Below the pieces are notes generated by a model, which ran no database searches, was not told the origin of the DNA, and saw nothing but the letters and a program-made list of their open reading frames with translations. A DNA stretch of 64,000 nucleotides from Thermoanaerobaculia bacterium (GTDB taxonomy: Bacteria > Acidobacteriota > Thermoanaerobaculia > Multivoradales > Multivoraceae), in NCBI GenBank assembly GCA_022822365.1, contig JAJEBV010000008.1, positions 329,482 through 393,481 of the forward strand. The letters are read 5' to 3'. Positions 53,022 through 60,897 of this stretch are shown piece by piece (the stretch's first letter is position 1; each line of letters opens with the position of its first letter). Made by a program: the position numbers and the translations under genes.

Positions 53022-55599
53022 CGTCCAGAGAGAAGCGCACCGCCGTCCGGTAGGTAGCTCCCACCGCTTCACCGTCCTCCACGGCCGGCCGGAAGACGGC
53101 CCGTCGCATCGCCGCGACGGCGTTCTCGGTCAGGCCGTGGGGCAGTCGCTCCAGCACCTCGACGCCGACGACGCAACCTTCCTCGTCGATGCTGACGCCG
53201 AGACCAACCACGCCCTCGACGCCGGCTTCTATCGCTTCATCGGTGTACTCGTGGGCGACCTGGTAGATCATCTCGCCCGGCCTGCGGTCTGAGTTGCCGT
53301 TGGCGCCGACCTCTCCGGCCGCGACCCGCGAGTGGCAGACGAGGATCCGCGCCCGGTCGGGGATCGGACCTTCCGGCGATATGCCCAGGATGCTCCTCGC
53401 CTCGGCGACGCCTTCATCTGACCGGCCGGAGTCCACCAGCAGCCGCGCGAGGCTGTAGCGCGGCGCCGCGGACGCCTCGTCGTCCATCACCGCGATCACG
53501 CGGCGGAAGGCATCCTCGGCCTCGACCACGTCCTGCTCCGTGCGGTCGGGCTTGTCGAAGAGGGCGACGCCGAGCGCGTTGTAGGCCCGCGTTCGCAGGC
53601 GGATGTCATTCCCGGAGCTCGCGCCGGAGGCGCGATTGGTCAGTTCCAGTGCCCGGCGCGCGGCATTGGCCATTTGTTCGAGTTCGGACCGCTGGTAGTG
53701 CGCAGCCGCCTCGGCGAGCCAGCGTTCGGCGGTGTCCGGCGGGGACGGCGCTTCGGTGACCGCGGCGGGCGCCTCCGGCGCGGCCGGTGCGTTGCCGGCG
53801 TCCAGATCGAACGTGACGACGGAGGTCGTCGCGGCGAGGTCGTCGCGCACTCCGACCGCGACGCGATGCGGTCCGCGCGCGGTGACCACGTCGACCGCGA
53901 ACGGCCAGGAGAGTTCCCGGGCGTCCTCGAGCTCTCCCTCCTTCACCAGGACGGGAACGGGGTGCTCCGTGACCTCTGAAAGGCGCGCCTCCCCGTCCAT
54001 CACCTGGACCCACAGGCGGACCTTCGCCTCGTGGCCGTCGGCCACCGGGGCCAGCGTCAGCGGACCGATCGGGATCGCGACGAGCATCCTCGACTGGATG
54101 TCGCCGTTGTCCAGCTCGACCTGGCTGCCCGTGCCGCGGACCGGCGCGATCCGGACTCCCAGCGGGTTCGCGGCCTCTCCCATCGAAAGGGCCGCCAGGG
54201 TCAGGTCCGCCATCTCGTTCGAGACCGGCTTGTCCACATAGCTGTCGCGGTGGCGAAGCGTCAGGCGGCCGCGATAGCGCCGCTTGGCCTCGTCGGTCAA
54301 CTCGATCTCGATCCGATGGGTGTTTCCCCGCTCGACGTGGGTCGGCGAGTACCCGAGCGAGTAGCGGTTCTGGAGGTCGCTCGCGATGCGGTCGAAGCCC
54401 CCCGCGAAGTTGCGGGTGTTGACGATCGCCCGGCCGCCGGTGCGATCGGCCAGGCGGAGTAGCGGCTCCTCGAGATTGGCGGCGCGCGTGAACTCGATGC
54501 TGTTGGAGAAGCGGAGGTCCGCGGTGTTCATGCCGCTGATGCGCGCGCTGGCGGCGGCGACGCTGTGAAAGGTGACGCCGTTGGCGTTGGCGAGGGAGGC
54601 GAGCTCGTCGAATCGCCGCGAGAGGTCGTACTGGTAGGCCTCGAGGGAGGCGTTCGCGGCATCGGTGCTCCGTGGGTCGCGATACAATTCGACGTCGGCG
54701 AGGGGCGACTGGTTGATGGTGCGCCACCGCCCGCGCCGATCGTCGAACCTCTCCTCGAGCGCCCGGAACAGATCCTCGGCCGGCCGCATGGGCAAACCGT
54801 TGCTGATGTAGAGGATTGCCTTGCGTCCCGGCAGGCCCGCCATCGTCCGGATGGCGTTCTCCAGGTTCACGATCGAGACGTCGACCTCGCTTCTGATCAT
54901 TGCGGCGAAGTCGCGGATCAACTCCATCGCCGCGCTGTAGCGGGGCGGAACCTCGTCGTCTCGGTTGAGTTCGCGCAGGATGTCCAGGCGCTGCGATTCG
55001 ATGCGGTCGCGGCTGCCGATGACCCCCGCGACCTCCCCGGTCGCCTCGGCGACGCGCCACGCCTCGGTCGTGAAGGGAAGCGCGACCTCGAACCTGCCCG
55101 CATCGTAGACGGCGAGCATCGCCCGGTCGTACGGGCTGAGCTGGACGCTCAGGAAGTTGCGCAGGAACGGCAGCAGCCGGTTGCGATCCGTCGGCGTCAG
55201 GTTGTTGTTGTCGATGTAGACCATCAGGCTCAGCCGGTGCTCCGGCGGCGGTGGCTCGGCCGGGATGAAACGGTCGAGGTCGCTCTGACGCGGCCGGCGG
55301 TCCCGGAAGGTGGAGGCCTCCCTTTCGCGCGTGCTCGCGTCGAGGCCGTCCGTGAACTCGAAGAAGTTCGACAGCTCCACCGGGCGACCGTTCTCCCGCA
55401 CCTCGAAGTCATCGGCTGTGAGGCCGGTCACCGGGTTGCCGTCGCGGTCGGTCACCCAGACGTCGACGTTGACGACGCGGACGTCGATCCTTTCGCCGAA
55501 GGTCTCGGGCGCGGGCTCCTGTTGCGCCTGGACGGCGCCGTTCACCAGGAACAGCAGGAACAGCACGGTGAGGGTGGCAGGACGCTTCATCCGCGGCAA
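53011..55599 (-). CDS. VWFA-related exported protein with TonB-type C-terminal domain
   Basis: 862 aa from a TTG with GGGAG 6 nt upstream (an ATG 9 bp later is also possible). Signal peptide 1-25. The VWFA-related domain starts with VRVVNVDVWVTDRDGNPVTGLTADDFEVRENGRP and includes LMVYIDNNNLTPTDRNR and GLPGRKAILYISNGLP near 255-270. The middle is a helical TPR-like stretch (AERWLAEAAAHYQRSELEQMANAARRALELT...). The last 80 residues (VEGVVGLGVSIDEEGCVVGVEVLERLPHGL, AAMRRAVFRPA) form a TonB C-terminal-type domain but without a cytoplasmic N-terminal anchor. This combination is unusual. A role in envelope protein interactions is likely. Confidence 0.8.
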   Translation of the reverse strand: MPRMKRPATLTVLFLLFLVNGAVQAQQEPAPETFGERIDVRVVNVDVWVTDRDGNPVTGLTADDFEVRENGRPVELSNFFEFTDGLDASTREREASTFRDRRPRQSDLDRFIPAEPPPPEHRLSLMVYIDNNNLTPTDRNRLLPFLRNFLSVQLSPYDRAMLAVYDAGRFEVALPFTTEAWRVAEATGEVAGVIGSRDRIESQRLDILRELNRDDEVPPRYSAAMELIRDFAAMIRSEVDVSIVNLENAIRTMAGLPGRKAILYISNGLPMRPAEDLFRALEERFDDRRGRWRTINQSPLADVELYRDPRSTDAANASLEAYQYDLSRRFDELASLANANGVTFHSVAAASARISGMNTADLRFSNSIEFTRAANLEEPLLRLADRTGGRAIVNTRNFAGGFDRIASDLQNRYSLGYSPTHVERGNTHRIEIELTDEAKRRYRGRLTLRHRDSYVDKPVSNEMADLTLAALSMGEAANPLGVRIAPVRGTGSQVELDNGDIQSRMLVAIPIGPLTLAPVADGHEAKVRLWVQVMDGEARLSEVTEHPVPVLVKEGELEDARELSWPFAVDVVTARGPHRVAVGVRDDLAATTSVVTFDLDAGNAPAAPEAPAAVTEAPSPPDTAERWLAEAAAHYQRSELEQMANAARRALELTNRASGASSGNDIRLRTRAYNALGVALFDKPDRTEQDVVEAEDAFRRVIAVMDDEASAAPRYSLARLLVDSGRSDEGVAEARSILGISPEGPIPDRARILVCHSRVAAGEVGANGNSDRRPGEMIYQVAHEYTDEAIEAGVEGVVGLGVSIDEEGCVVGVEVLERLPHGLTENAVAAMRRAVFRPAVEDGEAVGATYRTAVRFSLDANP

Positions 55600-55636
55600 A
55601 GCGTATCTCCCGGCTGCGCTGGTCTTCGTCCGCTGG

Positions 55637-55805
55637 GTGCGCGGGTCTTCTGACCCGCCCCGGGCGGAGCCGCGGAGCGGCGTAGCCCGGTTTGAAGCGC
55701 CGCCGGCGAAGCCGGCGACGATGTTGGCCGCGGGGGAACTGTCGGCCTTCGGCCGGCGATACTGGAAGCCGCCTTCGGCGGCAGCGGGTCAGAAGACCCG
55801 CGCAC
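55637..55805. repeat. Inverted pair of dispersed palindromic repeats
   Basis: GCGGGTC-TTCT-GACCCGC (55641-55658) and GCGGGTC-AGAA-GACCCGC (55784-55801) are mirror copies of the same unit, each with a GTGCGC/GCGCAC flank, enclosing about 125 bp with further GC-rich hairpins (GCCGGCGAAGCCGGC, CGGCCTTCGGCCG, GCCGCCTTCGGCGGC). The whole lies between two same-strand genes. Confidence 0.7.
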
Positions 55806-55839
55806 CCGGAGAACGGCCTTGCAGTGCGCGCACGAGCTG

Positions 55840-58656
55840 TCAGGAGTCGTGCAGCGTCACGATCCCTGCATCGCCATCGACGCTGATCTCCTGCTCCTGC
55901 GCCACGCGCTGCGTGATGTTCCCCGTACCCACGACCGCGGGAATCCCGTACTCCCTCGCCACGATCGACCCATGACCGAGGATGCCGCCAATGTCGGTCA
56001 CCAACCCCGAGGCATGCGCGAACAACGGCGTCCACGCCGGGTTCGTCATCGGACAGACGAGGATGGAGCCGGACCGCATCCGGTCGAACTCCGGCGGCGA
56101 CTTGATCAGGCTCGCCGGCGCGGTCACGGTGCCAGGGCTCACCGGGACGCCGCGCAGCGTGGGGCTGTTCGGGTCGTTTCTGGCCTGCGTCTCCTTGAAG
56201 GCGATCGAGGGGTGCTCGCTCGCCTCTTCCGGCACGGTGCCGGGCGGGTGCAGGCGCTTGCGCGCCTCGCGAAGCTCCCGGCGTTCGGCGACGAGCGCGC
56301 CGAGGTCGGGCCTCGCCTCGCCGCGCGCACGGGCCTCGATCGCCTCGCGGAGCTCGTCCGTGACGCAGAAGTAGACGTCATCGGGTCGCCCGAACGTACC
56401 GGCCTCGACCAGGCGCCGCCCCAGCTCCGCCGCCAGCGAGCGCAGCACGGGCCAGGAACTGCCGAGGTAGAACATCGTCTCCTCGCGGATCGGGTAGAAG
56501 AGGTAGGTGAACCACAGGCGGAAGCGGAACTGCCAGTACTCCAGGCCGTCGAGCAGCCCTTCGATCTCGGCCAGCGCCTTCTCCTTCTTTGCCCTCGCGT
56601 CGATGTCGTGCTGCTCCGGGCTGTAGTCCCGGTTGGCGACCATCGTCTTGAGCGTCGCGAAGAACGGCGTCGGATCCTCGCTCTGCGGCGGCTCCACGAA
56701 GTCCAGCGTGTAGCCCTGGTGCCCGAAGGTCCGGAGGTAGTCGTCGATCGCCTCGAGCGCGGGGCCGCTCGCCGGGTGTTCCTGGAGCGCGGCCATCAGC
56801 CGTGAGGCCGGGGTCACCATCACCAGTTCCCACAGCGACTCGTCGGCCCGGATGCGCTTCGCGACCTCGTAGATCGCGTCGTTCGCTTCCATCGTCTTCG
56901 ACTTGAAGCCGCTCAGGAACTGGCCGCTGGTGAAGCGGTGGTCGGGCAGCGTCTCACGCAGGAAGCACTGGAGCTGGTCGTCGGTCGACTTGGCGACGCC
57001 GAAGGTGTGCCCCGTGTCGTTCGACCAGTAGTCGCCCTCGGCCACGCCCAGATCGACGACGCCCTGGAGCAACGTCTCGTCGGAGGCAGTCGCCGGATCG
57101 ACTTCGCGCCACTCGCCGGTGATCCGGACCAGGCGCGGCATCGTCTCTTCCCGCCACTTCCTGAGCACGCCCTCGTTCCACTGGGTGCGGTTGAAGGCGA
57201 TGAAGGTCGGGTTCCTGCTCTCGGGCATGGTCACCCGCTGCGCCAGCGACTCACCGGGTTCCGCCGAGGCCGCCCAGGCGTCGAACGCACGGCGGTCCCC
57301 GTCGCCGAGCGCGTCCCGAAACAGCTTCAGGTCGTGTTCCGCCATCTCGACGTTCTCGGCGGGGGAGTCCTTGCGCCGCTCGGCCATGGCGCGTTCCGCG
57401 GCCTCCATCTCCTCCTCGGTCGGCTTCCTGATCTCCGTGTTGTCGCCGTCCGGGAAGAGCATCTGCCAGTCGCCGCGCTGGTAGGCGAAGCCGTTCATCG
57501 TGACGAAGACCGGGCCGCCGCCGACCATCATGCTCTTGCCGCCGCGGGCCTTCTCCAGGCCGATCGTCAGGTAGAGCTCCTCGAACAGCGGGCAGATCGG
57601 GTCGGGCATGTTCTCGACGATCTGGCGGCGGGTCAGGATCCGGGCCGGAGGAGTCGGCACCCACTCCACCTCGATCGGCTGCGGCGGCAGGTTCGTGATC
57701 GGCCGCGATTGCAGCAGGTGGAGCCTGCCGCCGGAGATCGCCCACTCGATGTCCTGGGGCACGCCGTCGAACCGCGCCTCGACGGCGCCGCCCAGCTCGA
57801 CGAGTTCCCGGAGGGCCTCCGGCGACAGCGACGAACGGCCGCGCTCGGCCTCGTCGACCGTTTCGAGCCGCGTGCCCTGGTCGCCTTCCTGGACGATCTG
57901 CTGTTCCTTCGTGCCGATGATCGTCTCCGTGGCCTCGCCGGTCGCGCGGTCGACCACGTAGGTGTCGGGCGTCACCTGGCCGCCGACGACCGCCTCGCCG
58001 AGACCGAAGCTCGCGTTGACGATCGCTTCGGAGCGCTCGCCCGTCGCCGGATTCGCGGTGAACAGGATGCCCGAGACCTCGGACGGCACCATGATCTGGA
58101 CGACGACGGCCATCGCCACCTTGCCCTGGTCGATGCCCATCTGGTGGCGGTAGGCGATCGCGCGCGGTGTCCACAGCGATGCCCAGCAGTCGCGCACCGC
58201 CGCGACCACGGCGTCCTCGCCGCGCACGTTGAGGTAGGTGTCCTGCTGGCCGGCGAACGATGCTCCAGGCAGGTCCTCGGCGTTGGCCGACGAGCGCACG
58301 GCCACCGGCGCTCCGGCCGGATCGAGTCCGCGGTAGGCGGCGGCGATCTCGGAGACGACGAGGTCGGAGGGGGCGTGTTCCGCCAGGAGTTCCTGGATCG
58401 CGGCCGATGCCTTGTCGAAGGACACGGCGCCGTTCACGAGTTCGGGCTTCGCCAGCGCCACGATCCGCTCCTGCAAGCCGTGCTCCGCCACGAAGGCCCG
58501 GTAGGCGGCCGTCGTGACGTGGAAGCCGCCCGGCACCGCGAACCCCGCGTTCGAGGCGCGTGCCAGCGAGCGGCCCTTGCCGCCCAGCAGGTCGAGGTCG
58601 TCGTCGCGGGTGTCGAGCGGACGGACGAAGGCGGCTGTTGCTTCGGGCGGCGTCAT
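55840..58656 (-). CDS. PEP-utilising ATP-grasp enzyme with C-terminal phosphohistidine domain
   Basis: 938 aa from the ATG at 58656; a GTG at 58725, 8 bp after the SDR stop, is an alternative. N-terminal pyruvate-phosphate-dikinase-type ATP-binding domain (LLGGKGRSLARASNAGFAVPGGF, AVRSSANAEDLPGASFAGQQDTYLNV, ANPATGERSEAIVNASFGLGE, DIEWAISGGRLHLLQSRPI). A long middle of about 500 residues is not recognised. The swivelling phosphohistidine domain is at the C-terminal end: GGILGHGSIVAREYGIPAVVG with H895. PpsA and PPDK instead have this domain in the middle, before a PEP-binding barrel. The order seen here is that of rifampicin phosphotransferase-like enzymes. Substrate unknown. Confidence 0.85.
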   Translation of the reverse strand: MTPPEATAAFVRPLDTRDDDLDLLGGKGRSLARASNAGFAVPGGFHVTTAAYRAFVAEHGLQERIVALAKPELVNGAVSFDKASAAIQELLAEHAPSDLVVSEIAAAYRGLDPAGAPVAVRSSANAEDLPGASFAGQQDTYLNVRGEDAVVAAVRDCWASLWTPRAIAYRHQMGIDQGKVAMAVVVQIMVPSEVSGILFTANPATGERSEAIVNASFGLGEAVVGGQVTPDTYVVDRATGEATETIIGTKEQQIVQEGDQGTRLETVDEAERGRSSLSPEALRELVELGGAVEARFDGVPQDIEWAISGGRLHLLQSRPITNLPPQPIEVEWVPTPPARILTRRQIVENMPDPICPLFEELYLTIGLEKARGGKSMMVGGGPVFVTMNGFAYQRGDWQMLFPDGDNTEIRKPTEEEMEAAERAMAERRKDSPAENVEMAEHDLKLFRDALGDGDRRAFDAWAASAEPGESLAQRVTMPESRNPTFIAFNRTQWNEGVLRKWREETMPRLVRITGEWREVDPATASDETLLQGVVDLGVAEGDYWSNDTGHTFGVAKSTDDQLQCFLRETLPDHRFTSGQFLSGFKSKTMEANDAIYEVAKRIRADESLWELVMVTPASRLMAALQEHPASGPALEAIDDYLRTFGHQGYTLDFVEPPQSEDPTPFFATLKTMVANRDYSPEQHDIDARAKKEKALAEIEGLLDGLEYWQFRFRLWFTYLFYPIREETMFYLGSSWPVLRSLAAELGRRLVEAGTFGRPDDVYFCVTDELREAIEARARGEARPDLGALVAERRELREARKRLHPPGTVPEEASEHPSIAFKETQARNDPNSPTLRGVPVSPGTVTAPASLIKSPPEFDRMRSGSILVCPMTNPAWTPLFAHASGLVTDIGGILGHGSIVAREYGIPAVVGTGNITQRVAQEQEISVDGDAGIVTLHDS

Positions 58657-58732
58657 CGGTTCCGGAGACCGGCGCTGCGCGCCGGATGCCGGCGGGGGCG
58701 TCGGCGCACCCGGTGATTCGTGGCGCACGTTG

Positions 58733-59509
58733 CTAGTTCCAGAAGCGGTCGAGCCGCGTCCAGGACCGGATCGGGATGACCTCACCGGTCAGGAGCGCCG
58801 AGGCGGGCGAAGCGAGGAAGAGGCAGAGATCGGCGACGTCCTCGGGGTCGGGCGGTCGCTCGAGGCGCGGCACGGGAGTGCCGTCCTCCTTCTCGGCCGG
58901 CTGGATGACGCCCCACTTCACCATCGCCGGCGTCGCGATGAGCCCCGGCGCCACGCAGTTGACGCGGATGTTGTGCTTCGCCCACTGGAAGGCGAGGTTG
59001 TTGCTCAGGCTGATCACGCCGGCCTTGGCGGCGGAGTAGTGGAGCATCCCGGGGTGGCCCTTGGTGCCGGCCACCGACGAGATGTTGATGATGTTGCCGC
59101 TCTGCTGCTCGATCATCTGCTTGCCGGCGCCGATGCAGCAGAGCCAGGTGCCGGTCAGGTTCAGGTCGACGATGCGCTGCCACTCCTCGTAGGGCGTGTC
59201 CTCCGGCATGCGCGGCGTCGCGCCGCCGCCGGCGTTGTTCACCATGACGTCGAGCCGCCCGAAGGCGCCGACGGTCTCCGCGATCAGTCCGTCGACCTGG
59301 TCGGGGACCGTGATGTCGCAACCGACGGCCAGCGCCGTCCCGCCGGCTGACTCGATCTCGCCGACGACGCCGTCCAGGTTCTCCTTCTTGCGCGAGGCGA
59401 CGACGACCCTGGCGCCGGCCTCGGCGTAGGACTTGGCGATGCAGGTGCCGATGCCGCCGGCGCCGCCGGTGACGATGGCGACCCGGTCGGTCAAATCAAG
59501 CCTGCTCAT
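58733..59509 (-). CDS. Short-chain dehydrogenase/reductase
   Basis: 258 aa. Rossmann motif TGGAGGIG near 14-21, NNAGGG near 91, catalytic serine in NISSVAG near 143, YSAAK near 158-162. NAD(P)-dependent oxidoreductase of the classical SDR type (FabG/glucose-dehydrogenase-like). Same strand as the PEP-utilising gene and 76 bp upstream of its chosen start. Substrate unknown. Confidence 0.94.
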   Translation of the reverse strand: MSRLDLTDRVAIVTGGAGGIGTCIAKSYAEAGARVVVASRKKENLDGVVGEIESAGGTALAVGCDITVPDQVDGLIAETVGAFGRLDVMVNNAGGGATPRMPEDTPYEEWQRIVDLNLTGTWLCCIGAGKQMIEQQSGNIINISSVAGTKGHPGMLHYSAAKAGVISLSNNLAFQWAKHNIRVNCVAPGLIATPAMVKWGVIQPAEKEDGTPVPRLERPPDPEDVADLCLFLASPASALLTGEVIPIRSWTRLDRFWN

Positions 59510-59514
59510 GACTT

Positions 59515-59600
59515 ACTGGGTGCGCCGGCCTTCTGGCCGGCTGTGGCCGCGGGTCTTCTGACCCGTGGAAGAACTCGCCGCGAAGCGGCGAGCGCTATGC
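59515..59600. repeat. Dispersed palindromic repeats downstream of the dihaem cytochrome gene
   Basis: ACTGGGTGCGC is followed by GCCGGCC-TTCT-GGCCGGC (59524-59541), then CGGGTC-TTCT-GACCCG (59550-59565), then CTCGCCGCGAAGCGGCGAG. Same TTCT loops as the other copies, including one unit where the stem sequence has changed on both sides. Confidence 0.7.
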
Positions 59601-59616
59601 GTAGTCTGCGTCACGT

Positions 59617-60663
59617 TCAGTTCCCCTCCTTCACTCTCCCGGTCGGCACGCGACCGCCCTCGCCGGCTCCGGCGACAACGCCGCCCGGGCAGCCGCCGCC
59701 GGGCGGAACGACCCAGTCGCAACCCGGCGTGTTCTCCGGGCCGTCGTCGTGGCAGGCGAGAAGCGCCGCGTAGTCCGCCTTCAGGCTGCCGGGCCGCCGA
59801 GGCGGCATGAACTCGTTCACATGCACCTGGCCAGCTTCGAGCAGGCGGGCGGTCCGGGTCGGCGCGCGGTGGCAGTCGAGGCAGGCGTTGCCCTCGATGT
59901 GCGGCGTCCTCATGTCCCAGTGCGTTCCCCCGACCACCCAGTAGGGCGCTTCCGGGTCCACCCAGCCCGGCAGGACGGGTTCGCTCGGGTTCGACGGCAG
60001 CTTGGCGCCGTCGATCCACGGGTCGTGCAGGAAGGCGTTGTTCTGGTGGCACTGAACGCACTGGACGCCGGGAGGCGGCGGGATGAAGGCCTTGTCGAAG
60101 TCCTCGTCGTCGGGACCGGGGAGCTTCCCGGCCAGCAGGCCGCGTTCGTCCATGTGAAGGTACTCCCTGCCCTGGATGAGATCGCCCTTTCCGTCCGGCG
60201 ACTCGAAGAAGCAGGTGGCGCCGGTCGTCTTGTTGTGGCCGATCATCTGGACGGACGCAATGCCCTTCTCGAAGAGGTCCCTGCCGGCGGAGCGGCAGAG
60301 CCACGCCCAGACGACGTCGTCCAGCGGGCTGCCGTCGGCCGCCTTGCCCTGCACCCTGCCGATGCGCGAGCCGACGTTGCAGTTGCCCTTGAAATCGGGC
60401 GTGTCGCACTCGCGGTAGCCCGGACTCTCGAAGACCTCCACGCCGTCGACGTGGATCGGGATGCGCACGCCGGCGCCGCAGTCGACGGTCGGCGGCACGC
60501 CGACGTGCGGGAGGCACATGGCGGCGTACTCGGACGCCGTCTCCGGCATCGTCTGCACCTTGCCTCCCGGCACGCAGGCGTCGTCGGCCGCTCTCGCGGG
60601 CTGTGTCAGCACGGCGAGGAGCGCACAGGCGGATGCGGTCAGCGAAGTCGTTCGGTTGCTCAT
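59617..60663 (-). CDS. Exported dihaem cytochrome c-like protein
   Basis: 348 aa from the ATG at 60663 (an ATG 15 bp earlier is possible). Signal peptide 1-26. Two CxxCH haem motifs: CVQCH (GVQCVQCHQNNAFLHDPW) and CLDCH (GNACLDCHRAP). Several extra cysteines lie in the N-terminal half (CVPGG, MCLPH, DCGAG, CDTPD, NCNVG). The C-terminus is Gly/Pro-rich. No known cytochrome family recognised. Divergent from a TonB receptor gene 235 bp away, which may point to joint function. Confidence 0.72.
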   Translation of the reverse strand: MSNRTTSLTASACALLAVLTQPARAADDACVPGGKVQTMPETASEYAAMCLPHVGVPPTVDCGAGVRIPIHVDGVEVFESPGYRECDTPDFKGNCNVGSRIGRVQGKAADGSPLDDVVWAWLCRSAGRDLFEKGIASVQMIGHNKTTGATCFFESPDGKGDLIQGREYLHMDERGLLAGKLPGPDDEDFDKAFIPPPPGVQCVQCHQNNAFLHDPWIDGAKLPSNPSEPVLPGWVDPEAPYWVVGGTHWDMRTPHIEGNACLDCHRAPTRTARLLEAGQVHVNEFMPPRRPGSLKADYAALLACHDDGPENTPGCDWVVPPGGGCPGGVVAGAGEGGRVPTGRVKEGN

Positions 60664-60723
60664 GCGGCACTTTCTCATGGAGGCTCAGGCTACGCGAACC
60701 TGTAACAGTGTGTCAACTTAGGG

Positions 60724-60741
60724 CCGGATCCAATGATCCGG
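60724..60741. promoter_or_regulatory. Inverted repeat in a divergent promoter region
   Basis: CCGGATC-CAAT-GATCCGG is a perfect 7-bp inverted repeat between the dihaem cytochrome and TonB receptor genes. It lies just upstream of the predicted promoter at 60750, so it may be an operator. Confidence 0.4.
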
Positions 60742-60749
60742 AGCCGTGG

Positions 60750-60777
60750 TTGTCACAGAGTTGAAACGCTGTATCAT
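60750..60777 (+). promoter_or_regulatory. Predicted sigma-70-like promoter of the TonB receptor gene
   Basis: TTGTCA at 60750-60755 and TATCAT at 60772-60777, spaced by 16 bp, in an AT-rich stretch unusual for this genome. The start would be near 60785, about 110 nt before the ATG. Confidence 0.45.
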
Positions 60778-60897
60778 GTTTTCCGTACCCTCTTGACTGT
60801 GACGTCCCAGCGCGATCGTGGAGGAACCGCCGCTTCGGTGGATCCGGCCTCCGGGGGTGTCGCGGAACCAGGCCCGGAAGCAACAAGGAGTTCCGTC

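Noticed and set aside
55637..55805. CRISPR array in the repeat-rich gap
   Set aside because: The repeats are palindromes in inverted orientation with irregular spacing, not direct repeats with spacers.
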